Notes: a model not told the origin generated them from the letters alone. DNA of 9,640 nt from CAYRVX01 sp964642165 (GCA_964642165.1 CAZXOC010000284.1:1-9640); one strand, 5' to 3'. Positions 1 to 7,900 are shown, counted from the first letter of the stretch. A program made the numbers and translations.

Positions 1-142
1 AGCGCCACTGGCCGTTCGGGTCCGCCGTCGTGAGCTGGAAGTTGAACACCGCCACCGGCGTCGCGCCGACGCCGCGGGAAGGCACGGTCAGCCCCAGTGC
101 AACAACGGCCGACACGATCAGGCACATCTTGCGCTCGTCCAT
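1..142 (-). CDS. Exported CsgG/TolB-like protein, N-terminal fragment (cut by left window edge)
   Basis: Only the first 47 codons are visible; the gene continues past the left edge. ATG at 142 is preceded by a purine-rich GAGGGGAG (154-147), a good ribosome binding site. The protein begins MDERK, then a hydrophobic stretch (about residues 6-22) and a likely signal-peptidase site after VGA (about residue 27). The mature start reads TPVAVFNFQL, the first beta-strand pattern of CsgG/TolB/FlgO-like or DUF2380-like periplasmic proteins; the neighbouring 671-residue protein has the related VAVLNYEV in the same place. It begins 45 bp after that gene's stop and is probably the last visible member of the same operon. 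The family call rests on about ten residues and is inference; that it is an exported protein is more secure. Confidence 0.65.
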   Translation of the reverse strand, partial: MDERKMCLIVSAVVALGLTVPSRGVGATPVAVFNFQLTTADPNGQWR

Positions 143-187
143 CGCACTCCCCTCGATCCGATGCCGTTCTTCTGATGCTGCCAAGCC

Positions 188-2203
188 CTATCCGGCCTTC
201 CTCGCCGGCTGCGTGCTGGGCGGGCCGAGGCGCTCGACGGTGGATTCCTTCTCGCGCTGCTTCGCGTCGGCCAGGAGCTGCCGAAGCTGCTTGTCGTGCC
301 GGCTCTCCGGGCAGCGCTTGAGGAACTTCTCCCACTCGATGACGGCGTGGGCGTCCTCGCCGAGGCGGTGGTGAGCCATGCCCGCCCAGTAGTGGGCCTC
401 GACGTAGTCGGGGTCGAGGTCCATGGTCCGCATGAATTGCATGATGGCGGCGTCCATGTTGCCCGCGTAGTAGCGGCTGATCGCCTTGGCGAAGTGCAGG
501 CTGGCGATCGGGGCCTTGTCGATCTTCTTCAGGTCGATCTCGGGCAGCGGCAGCGCCATCTGCCGGCCCAGGCGGCGCGCGAGCTGGAGCGCCGCCTCCA
601 ACACGTACTCCGGCCGGCAGGCGAGCTGCCCGCTGGCGGCGACGCGATCGCTGGCGATGTCGATCGCCTGCACGCTGACCATGAGCTTCTTCTGAACGAG
701 GTAGAGGCGGCCGGTCAGGACCGTGTCGGCCTTGAGCAGCTTGCCGGCCTGGATGGCGTACTTCCGCCCGGTGAGGCCCTTAAGGGCCCTGGCCTGCTCG
801 GCCGTCAGGGCGAGCAGCCGCTGGCGCTCGACCACGCGGATGTGCTCCTGCTCGGCGAGCAGGACGGCGACGAGGTCGCCCATCCCCTCGGCGGCGGGAT
901 CGTACTGCTCCTGCCGCGTCTCGTTCTCGAACGGCGCGGCGAAGACGGCGCGGCGGGCGCCCTTGGCCGTCTTGCCGTCCGCGGCTGCCGGCGCCGGGGG
1001 CTTGGGCGCCGGCGCCGCGCGCGGGCTGTCGGTCGCGGTCAGTGCCACTGCCGCGAGAATCGTCCAGGGCGAGGCGCCTCCTCCGGGCCCGGCCGCCGCC
1101 GCCTTGCTCTTCGGCGCGCGCGCGGGTTTCCTGCCGGGCCCCTTGCCCTTGACCGGCGGGGGCTTGTGCTTCAGCAGTGCGCGGCACACCGCGATCGACA
1201 GCCTGCGCCCGGCCGCCTGGAGCGCGGTCTTGCCCGCGATCAGCTCGGACAGGTCCACCGCGCGGCGCGTCTGGCGGTCGGCCAGCAGGATGCGCCCGGT
1301 CTTGCGGTCGATGAGGTTGATCTCGGCCCGCCCGGTGCACGTCACCAGCTCGCCCGTTCGGGCCGCGAACTCGCTGAACGCCTCGCCGACCACGATGGCG
1401 TCGGCGTCGTTCAGTGCCGCCGGCCACGGCGGGCGCTTGCCTTTCATCATCCCCTTGGCCCAGTCCGCCAAGGCGTTGCTGCCCGTGTCGAGCACCTTGA
1501 ACCCGCACTCGATGAGGACCTTCTTGATCTCCGTCTCGACGGCGGGATCGATGACGATCCGACGAACGTGGAGTTCGGGGATGATCACCGCGACGGACGG
1601 CGGGTCTTTGCCGAAGGCCTTCTCGACCGCTTTGCGGACCTGCGCCGTCGGGTCGGGCAGGCGCGTGGCCTTCGGCAGGAGCGCGGCGGCCTTCTTGCGG
1701 ATCAGCGCGGCGACATCCTCCCCCAAGAGCATGACCGCCTCCGAGATGGGCTTACTGGCCTCGACCTGGCGGATCGTCCCGACCACGCGCCCCGTCTCGA
1801 CGCCCACGAGCTTGGTGACGATCATCAGCTTCTTGTCCATCAGGAAGGCCTTGCCGATGACCAGCACCTTGGCGCCGATGAGCCGCCCGACCTTCGCCGC
1901 CTGCTGGGGGTCGGTCAGACCCACGAGGGTGAGCTTCTGCTCGCTCAGGACCTTCTGGAGGGTGGCCCGCTCGACCAGCTCGAAGGCGTCCTCAATGCTC
2001 AGCCGGGCCGTCAGGATGTCCGCCATTTGCGACCCGAGCCGCGGGTTGTCTCTCGATGCCACCTCGTAGTTGAGGACGGCCACGCTGACGGGCTTCGGCT
2101 CGGCCGCAGGCGGCGCGTCGGGCTTCGGCTCGGCTGCCGCCGCCTCAGCCGCCAGTGCCATCGCGATGACGGCCGACCACATTCGCAGGTTGACTTTGTG
2201 CAC
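188..2203 (-). CDS. Exported protein with three CsgG/TolB-like units and a C-terminal TPR
   Basis: 671 residues. The GTG start at 2203 is chosen because AAGGAG (2216-2211) lies seven bases upstream. A signal peptide spans about residues 8-24 (cleavage near AAAA/EPKP). Unit 1 (about 38-180) starts VSVAVLNYEV and has the CsgG-type order: lipid-free strand, ELVERATLQKVLSEQ, then GAKVLVIGKA. Unit 2 (about 200-345) has DADAIVVGEA and a GRAEINLIDRKTGRIL strand pair. A Pro/Ala/Lys linker follows (346-418) with a short hydrophobic patch (379-390). Unit 3 (about 418-560) again shows VVERQRLLAL and ADTVLTGRLY. Two TPR-like helical pairs (563-640) include DPDYVEAHYWAGMAHHRLG. CsgG-fold proteins act in the periplasm or at the outer membrane, in secretion or envelope assembly. 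There is no lipobox cysteine and no evidence for a curli system, so calling it csgG would be wrong. It overlaps the upstream gene by 59 bp, suggesting coupled translation. Confidence 0.9.
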   Translation of the reverse strand: MHKVNLRMWSAVIAMALAAEAAAAEPKPDAPPAAEPKPVSVAVLNYEVASRDNPRLGSQMADILTARLSIEDAFELVERATLQKVLSEQKLTLVGLTDPQQAAKVGRLIGAKVLVIGKAFLMDKKLMIVTKLVGVETGRVVGTIRQVEASKPISEAVMLLGEDVAALIRKKAAALLPKATRLPDPTAQVRKAVEKAFGKDPPSVAVIIPELHVRRIVIDPAVETEIKKVLIECGFKVLDTGSNALADWAKGMMKGKRPPWPAALNDADAIVVGEAFSEFAARTGELVTCTGRAEINLIDRKTGRILLADRQTRRAVDLSELIAGKTALQAAGRRLSIAVCRALLKHKPPPVKGKGPGRKPARAPKSKAAAAGPGGGASPWTILAAVALTATDSPRAAPAPKPPAPAAADGKTAKGARRAVFAAPFENETRQEQYDPAAEGMGDLVAVLLAEQEHIRVVERQRLLALTAEQARALKGLTGRKYAIQAGKLLKADTVLTGRLYLVQKKLMVSVQAIDIASDRVAASGQLACRPEYVLEAALQLARRLGRQMALPLPEIDLKKIDKAPIASLHFAKAISRYYAGNMDAAIMQFMRTMDLDPDYVEAHYWAGMAHHRLGEDAHAVIEWEKFLKRCPESRHDKQLRQLLADAKQREKESTVERLGPPSTQPARKAG
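346..514 (-). other. TPR-encoding segment of the CsgG/TolB-like protein
   Basis: This is residues about 564-619 of the 671-residue protein. Two helix-turn-helix units are visible: the first contains FAKAISRYYAGNMDAAIMQF and is followed by a DLDPDY turn; the second contains HYWAGMAHHRLGEDAHAVIE. The small-residue and aromatic positions match the TPR consensus. Tetratricopeptide repeats mediate protein-protein contact, so the tail probably docks a partner, perhaps another envelope protein of this operon. Confidence 0.75.
950..1168 (-). other. Low-complexity Pro/Ala/Lys/Gly linker between CsgG-like units 2 and 3
   Basis: Residues about 346-418 of the 671-residue protein are almost all P, A, K, G and R. 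In the middle lies a short hydrophobic run, PWTILAAVALTA (379-390), preceded by basic residues and followed by Ala/Pro. That order resembles a degenerate signal peptide, as if two separately exported proteins had become fused. It could equally be a flexible spacer with a chance hydrophobic patch. Confidence 0.6.
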
Positions 2204-3251
2204 GGTTGATCTCCTTGTTTTGCGGACGGCCGGGCGGCCCCGAGGCGATCAGCCACAGGATCAGCTCACCCAGCACGCCTTGGCCGATGACATCCACGTG
2301 GGGGCGCGCGGTCTGCGGCAGGGCCGAAACGATCGCGCGCCCCTTGCCCACCTGCCGCACGACGACAAGGTGGGCGCGGCCGGAGGCGGGCCTCGTCGCA
2401 CCCGCTCCTGCCGGGGCTGGACCTTTGGACCATGCCAGCGACATGGCATTGGCATCAATCCGCAACGTTCGCGGCCAGGGGCCCTCGCCGAGGTCCGCCG
2501 CGGCCACGAATCGGCCGATGCCGTCAGCAAACCGCACGGCGCCGCGATGCGGCTTGTCGGACCGAACGGCCTCAACGCCCGCCAGCTTCCAGCCCTCCGG
2601 CGGGTTGAGCACCACCAGGCAGGCCCCGGCGCGGACCCGTTGTCGGAAGCGCCGGCAGGCCCGCCGCAGCATCGCCGCTCGGTCGAAGCCTGCCGCGATC
2701 ACCACGTCCGGCTCGAGGAAGTCGCGGGCGATCTGCGCGTCCAAGCTCGTGAAAGGCACGCCGAGGCGCCGCAGCGCTTCCTGCGCCCGCCCGGTTGCAT
2801 CGAGCACACCCACCTTCAGCTCCGCCACGCGCCCCGCCGCGTAGGACAGAGGCCGCGCCGGGTAGACGACGACCTTTCGCCTGGCCGTCCTGTCGGCGGA
2901 CGCCAGGACCAGCTCGCAGATCGCGCGATGCCGGACCTCCGGCATGGTCAGCCGGAGGCGGCCGGTGCCGCCCTTGTCCAGCGTCCTGCCGCCGCGAGAG
3001 AGCACTGTCTGCTCGTAGGCCAGCGCCCACGTGACGGCAGCGCCGCCGCGCCCGCGGACGTGCGCCTCCAGGACCGATCCGCCCCAGAGGAACGTCGGCC
3101 GGGCGTGCTCGGTCCGGCCGACGAGGTCGAACCTGGCCACGGCGCCAACCGGCATGGCGGCGTTCGCGTCGGGCGCGCCCGCCCGCGCCGGGCAGCGCCC
3201 CACCGCCGCCGCCACCCACAGGCCCATGCTCGCCATTCGCTTCGGCGTCAT
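2145..3251 (-). CDS. Exported protein, beta-sandwich plus glutamine-amidotransferase-like fold (function unknown)
   Basis: 368 residues from the ATG at 3251. AAGGAGG (3268-3262) precedes it; an in-frame TTG at 3254 is also well spaced, so the start is uncertain by one codon. A basic start (MTPKR) and hydrophobic stretch to about residue 18, then ARAGA, form a weak signal peptide. Residues about 55-130 alternate polar and hydrophobic residues like an Ig-like beta-sandwich. Residues about 143-335 look like the class I glutamine-amidotransferase-like (ThuA/trimerisation-type) alpha/beta fold: VGVLDATGRAQEALRRLG, then PDVVIAAGFD, then VRAGACLVVLNPP, then VGKGRAIVSALP near the end. No Cys-His catalytic pair is evident, so a binding role is likelier than catalysis. 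The C-terminal 20 or so residues lie in the overlap with the next gene and look unstructured. The fold call is inference from pattern; function is unknown. Confidence 0.8.
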   Translation of the reverse strand: MTPKRMASMGLWVAAAVGRCPARAGAPDANAAMPVGAVARFDLVGRTEHARPTFLWGGSVLEAHVRGRGGAAVTWALAYEQTVLSRGGRTLDKGGTGRLRLTMPEVRHRAICELVLASADRTARRKVVVYPARPLSYAAGRVAELKVGVLDATGRAQEALRRLGVPFTSLDAQIARDFLEPDVVIAAGFDRAAMLRRACRRFRQRVRAGACLVVLNPPEGWKLAGVEAVRSDKPHRGAVRFADGIGRFVAAADLGEGPWPRTLRIDANAMSLAWSKGPAPAGAGATRPASGRAHLVVVRQVGKGRAIVSALPQTARPHVDVIGQGVLGELILWLIASGPPGRPQNKEINRAQSQPANVVGRHRDGTGG

Positions 3252-3290
3252 CAAGCCCCTTCCTCCTTCCCTCGACGGCCTGGGATGCGC

Positions 3291-4214
3291 TCACCCCAGC
3301 GCGCCGCCAAGCGGCAGCGCCTGGACGGTGACGCGCATCCGCTGGCCGTCCAGGAGGAACTGGCCGATCTCGACCCACCCTTCGCCGATCTCGACCCGTC
3401 CCGAGACCCCAACGTTCCCCACCCGTTGCTCGCCGACGCGCAGTCCCACGGTCGCCGACTCGTCGCTCGTGGCGACTTCACACGAGACCGGCCGCCCCGC
3501 CAGCTCGCCCGCTTCCGGCACGGACAGCCACAGGCACCGCCCGGCGGGGATCAGGAGGTTCACGGTGCCGACCGCCCGGCCCCCGGCCTCGGTCAGCACG
3601 CACCGCAGGAGTACGAGCCGGCGCTCCTGGAGGGGCTCGGCCGTCTGCGGCAGATAGCCGAACTCCCCCCCCTGCTTCGAGAGAAGGACCCACGGCGCGG
3701 GCCCGTTGGCGTCCTCAACCACCATGCTCCACATCCGCCGGTAGTCCCTTCGCTGGGCTTCCGTCAGGCCGGGCAGGTCCGGCGGCCCGGCCACGCCCGC
3801 CAGCCGGCGCCGAAGCTCCCAGTTGTCCCCGTGCAACTGAACGGCAACGTAGCCTGCCACGGTGGCGAGGAGTGCCACGGCCGCGGCGGCCAGCCACGAC
3901 AGGCGGAGCCGACGCGCCCGGCGCCTCGGCCGGCCGGGTCCGCCCGTCGAGGGCCCCGCCGGCCTTGCGGTCCCGTCGGCATCGAGGGAGCGTATGGTCT
4001 CCGCCAGGGAGGCGGCGATGGCCTCGTCGGCGCCGTCGTAGCCGAAGGCCGCTCGCGCCCGGCGCCGAAGCTCGATCGCCCCCCGCAGCACATCGCGCGC
4101 GCGCTCGTCCCGGGCGATCCGCAACAGCAGCTCCTCCCTGCCGTCCGGAGGCAGGGAGCCGCTCAGCAGGTCGTCCACCTGCGCCGCCAGTTCGCGATCC
4201 GGTTCGTTCTGCAT
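3291..4214 (-). CDS. Single-pass membrane protein, probable anti-sigma factor for the adjacent ECF sigma
   Basis: 307 residues. The ATG at 4214 lies two bases after the sigma stop (TAG-CG-ATG), with GAGG seven bases upstream inside the sigma gene. An open frame runs further upstream to 4598 but reads through the sigma gene as an Arg/Ala-rich shadow. Residues 1-100 are charged and helical (DRELAAQVDDLLSG, then LLLRIARDERARDVLRGAIE), resembling the helical anti-sigma domain. A basic stretch (97-104) is followed by one membrane helix at about 105-126 (LSWLAAAAVALLATVAGYVA). Residues 127-307 would be periplasmic and rich in beta-strands. There is no zinc motif (HxxxCxxC) in the N-terminal part and no recognisable FecR domain. 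Position and topology make it the likely regulator of the sigma factor; direct homology is weak. Confidence 0.85.
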   Translation of the reverse strand: MQNEPDRELAAQVDDLLSGSLPPDGREELLLRIARDERARDVLRGAIELRRRARAAFGYDGADEAIAASLAETIRSLDADGTARPAGPSTGGPGRPRRRARRLRLSWLAAAAVALLATVAGYVAVQLHGDNWELRRRLAGVAGPPDLPGLTEAQRRDYRRMWSMVVEDANGPAPWVLLSKQGGEFGYLPQTAEPLQERRLVLLRCVLTEAGGRAVGTVNLLIPAGRCLWLSVPEAGELAGRPVSCEVATSDESATVGLRVGEQRVGNVGVSGRVEIGEGWVEIGQFLLDGQRMRVTVQALPLGGALG

Positions 4215-4216
4215 CG

Positions 4217-4729
4217 CTATGCCTCGCCGAACTCCCCCAGCATGGCCTGGCGGAGCCGCCGTCTTGCCAGATGCACGCGGGAGGCGATCGTCCCGGTCGG
4301 GACCGCGAGGATCTCCGCCGCCTCCCCGTAGGTGTAGCCGTCCATGACCGTCAGGACGAACGCGCTGCGGATGTCGAGCGGCAGCGCCTCGATCGCCGCC
4401 CGAAGCGCCCGCCGCTCCTCGTCCGCCTCGGCACGTCGCAGCGCGTCCGGCCCGCCTTGCCGGACGGTCCGCAGGGCGTTCTGGTCGAGCGGCTCGGCCG
4501 TCCTCACCGATCTGCGCCGCGCCCGGTCGCGCACGCAGTTGAGCAGAATGCCGTACAGCCACGTCGTGCGCCGCGCCCGGTGTTCGAACGCGTCCCACCG
4601 CGCCAAGGCTTGGGCAAACGCCTGCTGTGTCATGTCGGCGGCCTCCTCGTAGCTGCCCGTCAGGCGAAGCGCCGTCCGGAACAGCCGCGGGTAACAGACG
4701 CCGATCTCCTCATCTGTGCTGCGGTTCAC
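4217..4729 (-). CDS. ECF-type RNA polymerase sigma factor
   Basis: 170 residues, the usual length for an ECF (group 4) sigma factor, which directs RNA polymerase to a small set of stress- or signal-dependent promoters. Region 2 spans about residues 8-73: FRTALRLTGSYEEAADMTQQ matches the core-binding helix and TTWLYGILLNCVRDRARRR the -10-recognising helix. Region 4 spans about 108-163: IEALPLDIRSAFVLTVMDGY, then YGEAAEILAVPTGTIASRVH, the helix-turn-helix for the -35 element. No extra C-terminal domain is present. The GTG at 4729 is chosen because AGGA lies five bases upstream and the protein then begins just before region 2. In-frame GTG 4810 follows a strong GGAGG, but the extra 27 residues are Arg/Gly/His-rich and look non-coding. 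It is followed at once by the membrane partner, the usual sigma/anti-sigma order. Confidence 0.93.
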   Translation of the reverse strand: MNRSTDEEIGVCYPRLFRTALRLTGSYEEAADMTQQAFAQALARWDAFEHRARRTTWLYGILLNCVRDRARRRSVRTAEPLDQNALRTVRQGGPDALRRAEADEERRALRAAIEALPLDIRSAFVLTVMDGYTYGEAAEILAVPTGTIASRVHLARRRLRQAMLGEFGEA

Positions 4730-4743
4730 GTTCGTCCTGGAAT

Positions 4744-4768
4744 GCCGGCCTTCGCCCGGCCCGCCGGC
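4744..4768 (-). other. GC-rich inverted repeat in the sigma leader
   Basis: GCCGGC at 4744-4749 and again at 4763-4768 (each self-complementary, so they also pair with each other) flank a 13-base loop. It lies just upstream of the AGGA ribosome binding site of the sigma gene. It could shape translation or be an accident of base composition. Confidence 0.3.
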
Positions 4769-4800
4769 GTGCAGCCGTCGGGTTCTGTGGTTTCCATCCG

Positions 4801-4829
4801 TGAGACGCACGAGCCCCCTCCGGACTTCA
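4801..4829 (-). promoter_or_regulatory. Candidate ECF-sigma promoter for the sigma operon
   Basis: Reading the minus strand, TGAAGT (4829-4824) is separated by 16 bases from CGTCTCA (4807-4801). The CGTC-type -10 and 16-base spacing fit ECF promoters in general, and ECF genes are often self-activated. The start of transcription would fall near 4794, leaving a leader of roughly 65 bases before GTG 4729 and excluding GTG 4810. The -35 is not a canonical GGAAC, so this is a weak pattern match. Confidence 0.22.
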
Positions 4830-4860
4830 CGGCTCCTGTGCTTTTCTGGCCGCCAGACGG

Positions 4861-4880
4861 GAGCCCATGCCCAAGGGCTC
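4861..4880 (-). terminator. Possible terminator hairpin after the giant gene
   Basis: A perfect six-base stem GAGCCC/GGGCTC with an eight-base loop starts about 31 bases after the TGA of the giant gene. No T-tract follows, so intrinsic termination would be weak; it may be a chance hairpin in GC-rich DNA. Confidence 0.25.
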
Positions 4881-4911
4881 ACCGATGCGCAGGACCAGGA
4901 GCGATGGCGGG

Positions 4912-7900
4912 TCAGGCCTGCCTTTCCCTACGTCGCTTGGTTCCGAGGATCGCCAGCCATGCACGACGCGTTCCGGACTCGCCGCCGTCCTTCCCTGGAT
5001 GGCGCGACTGGCGCGCCTCGGCCAGGGCCCGGTTGCACGCCCGGGCCGCGTCGGGCCCAAGTTCGAGGAACGCCTGAACTTCCGCGTGCATCGAGGCCCT
5101 TCTCAAGGTGTAACGCCCCCCCCTGCCGGCCAGCCCCTGCACCCACCCGGCGTACTCCCGACTGTCGATCGTAGAGTTCATCGGACGGCGACTGCTGACC
5201 CACAGAGCCATGGCGAACCCCGGCTTCCACGTCCGCGAGATGCGGCCCAGAAGCTCTTGGGCCGACTTGACCGCCTGGAGTGCGGCCTTGGCCCGCTTGG
5301 TCTCGGGGGCGTCGGGATCGCGCTTGGCCAGGGTTCGCAGGACCTGCAAACATCGCGGGCGGTCGAGCTTGGCCAGGACGTCGATGGCCCGCTCCATGCG
5401 CGTCAGCAATGCGGGCTCCCGCGCCAGCAGGGCCTTGATGCGGGTCCGGGCCTCGGCCGGGAGATCGCCCTTCGTCGCGGCCCGCAGGCCCGGCAAGGCC
5501 GCCATGTCCAGCGCCTTCAGATCGGCCTGGGCCTTCTGCCGGACACGCCACTGGTCAGAGCCCAACTGGCCGATGAGCGTTGCGACGCCGCCGGCGTCCG
5601 CCGGGGCCCGGCTGAGCCGGCCAGCCAGGAAGGCAGCCGCCCGGTCCCCGCCGGCGCGTAGGGACATAATCACCTGATACCGCTTCAGGAACGAGGTGCT
5701 CTCCAACTGTCGCCAGAGCGCGTCGAGTTGCCGGTCGGTGACACGGACGTGTTCGACGGCTGGGGCGCCCATGTCCATCCCCCCGGCCCACCACCAGGTC
5801 TGTACTTGCTCGGGTGTCTTGAACCGTTTGCCGGTCACCTTCTCGAGTGCGTCGTAGATCGTTCCGCCGCAGGTTCGGCCCTTGCGCAGTTCGTCGAGGA
5901 ACACCGCCACCGCTTGGGGGCCGCCGGCGTTGGCGATGGTCCACATGCAGGTGTCGTTGTATCCATGGCCCGACTTCCAGAGCAGGGGGACGAGGCTTGG
6001 AATGGCGTGCCGGAAGGTGGGGTTCCCCAGAGCCTTCAGCGCGTTGTGCCGTGCGATCGAATCGGGGGAGTCCGCCAGCCTCACCAGCAGTTGGGCGTGG
6101 TCGGGGTCCTTCAACTGCCCCATGGCGGCCGCGCAGTGCCGGCCGATCTGGGGATGATCCCAGCAAAGGCGTTCCAGATGAGGGCGAAGCAATGCCGGCG
6201 CCCGCCGCGCGAGGACTTCCACGCCGCCCGTGCGGACCTCGAAATTCTTGTGGGATATCAGTGCGGTCAGCCTTGGGGCGATCTCCGTGGCCTTCTCGGC
6301 ACGGATCAGGGTGGTGTCCGCGGCGGCCCTCAAACAAGCCAGGATCACCTTCTCGTTGTCGGAGTGCAGGCCCTCGACAATCACGCGCCGCACGCCGGGG
6401 GTGTCGAACCGGGACAGGGCGTACATCGTCGTTCCGTCGCCGGGCTCGGCCCGCCATCGTTTCTCCAAGGCATCGATCAATTTCGCGGGCGCAGCGTCGG
6501 AGAAGGCGCCCACAGTTGCGGCCAGCTTCGCCGCCCTGTCCCGGACCGCCTTGTCCGAATCGGCCAGAGCCGCAACCAGAACGCCCGCAGCCGTGTCAAG
6601 ATCGACGTCCCTCGCGTTCAGGGCTTTCTTGAAGTCTGCCTCCCCCGCCAGCTTGCTCGGCTCGCAGTCGACCGGAAGGACCGTCCGACAGAAGTCCGGG
6701 AAGCTCTGCTGCGTCAGCGCGCGTTTGCGGGCTTCTCTGGCCAGGGCAAGGGTGGACTGACGCTCCCGCCCAAGCCGATGGATGAAGTACGTGCGGCGGA
6801 TGTCCGCCGGGATGTCTTGCGTCCGGCCGGTTTCGTCGATCACCCAGGCAAGCCGGTATCGAACGTCGTCGGGGGCGCCCTGCATTGCCTTGGCGAGATG
6901 GGGTACGACACCGACCCCGAGCGTGACCAGCCGCTCCCGGACGAGCTCGTCGTCCTTCCGCGACAGTGCCGCCACGAGCGGCCGGACCCGGGCCTCGGTC
7001 ACTTCGACGTTCGCGCGGTCTCTCGGCAGGCGGAAGTCCTCGCCGACGGCCCGCCACCAGCGGCGCCAGCCTTCCGAGGTCATCGCGAGATTCCGGCCGG
7101 TCACCCTCTGCAAGGCCCACGTCGCGGCGGTGTAGGTGACCCAGCCTGGCTCCGACTGGATCTTGCCGGACTTGGCGAGCATGTCGATCAGCAGCGGCAC
7201 GGACTTCCGGTCGCCCACGAATCCCAGCAGCGCCGCCACGGTTGTCGCATCAGGCCCGGGCGATGCTTTGGCCAGGGCCCGGTTGCACGCCCGCGCCGCG
7301 TCGGGCCCAAGTTTGAGGAACGCCTGAACTTCCGCGTGCATCGAGGCCCTTCTCAAGGTGTAACGCCCCCCCCTGCCGGCCAGCACCTGCGCCCACCCGG
7401 TCGCCTCGCGACTGTCGATCGTCGGGCCCCTCGGCCTGGTACTGCTGACCATCATAGACATGTCGAACCCCGGCTTCCACGTCCGCGAGATGCCCCCCAG
7501 AAGCTCTTCGGCCGACTTGATCACTTGAAGGGAGGCCTTGGCCAGCTTGGTCTCGGGGGCGTCGGGATCGCCGGCGGCCAGCTTGCGCAGGACCTGCAAG
7601 CACCGCGGGCGGTCGAGCCTGGCCAGGATAGCGATGGCCCGCTCCATCCGCATCAGCATGCCCGGCTCCCGGGCCAGGAGCGTCTTGACGCGAAGGCTGG
7701 CCTCGTCCGGGAGTTTGCCCTTGGCCGCCGCCCGCAGGCCCGGCAGCGCCGCGGCGTCCAGGGCTTCCAGATCGGCCTGGGCCTTCTGGCGGAGCTTGTG
7801 TTGTGGAGAATCCAACTGCACGATCAGTTGCTTGATCGTAGCCGGGTCGGCGGGGGCGATCAGCAGCTTCTCGGCGAGGAACTTCGCCGCCTTGTCCCCG

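Larger units (their letters stand above)
4730..4911. other. Non-coding gap between giant HEAT gene and sigma operon
   Basis: 182 bp with no convincing gene. On the minus strand it holds a GAGCCC/GGGCTC hairpin soon after the giant gene's stop, a weak ECF-like promoter candidate, two in-frame but unlikely alternative sigma starts, and a GC-rich inverted repeat just before the sigma ribosome binding site. It is the longest gene-free stretch in the window and so the most likely place for the operon's promoter. Confidence 0.7.

Noticed and set aside
188..2203. Naming the gene csgG (curli secretion)
   Set aside because: There is no lipobox, no curli subunit or csgE/csgF neighbour, and the protein is more than twice the length of CsgG.
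296..2209. 637-codon open frame on the plus strand opposite the CsgG/TolB-like gene
   Set aside because: It mirrors a gene with a clear signal peptide, ribosome binding site and domains. Its translation is Arg/Gly/Leu/Asp-rich with no domain pattern, as expected for antisense frames in GC-rich DNA.
2070..4331. 753-codon plus-strand open frame
   Set aside because: It spans the antisense of three different well-supported minus-strand genes and has a low-complexity Arg/Pro/Gly composition.
4215..4598. Upstream extension of the membrane-protein frame
   Set aside because: It lies entirely within the sigma gene, is Arg/Ala/Gly-rich, and a better start (ATG 4214 with GAGG) sits two bases after the sigma stop.
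4730..4882. Longer N-terminus for the sigma factor (starts at 4882 or 4810)
   Set aside because: The added residues have no similarity to sigma domains and look like translated leader. The GTG at 4810 does have a strong GGAGG, so it is kept only as an alternative.
5020..7791. Mobile element or CRISPR explanation for the direct repeats
   Set aside because: The repeats are in frame inside one continuous coding sequence, lack terminal inverted repeats, transposase or short spaced units, and encode a HEAT-like domain.
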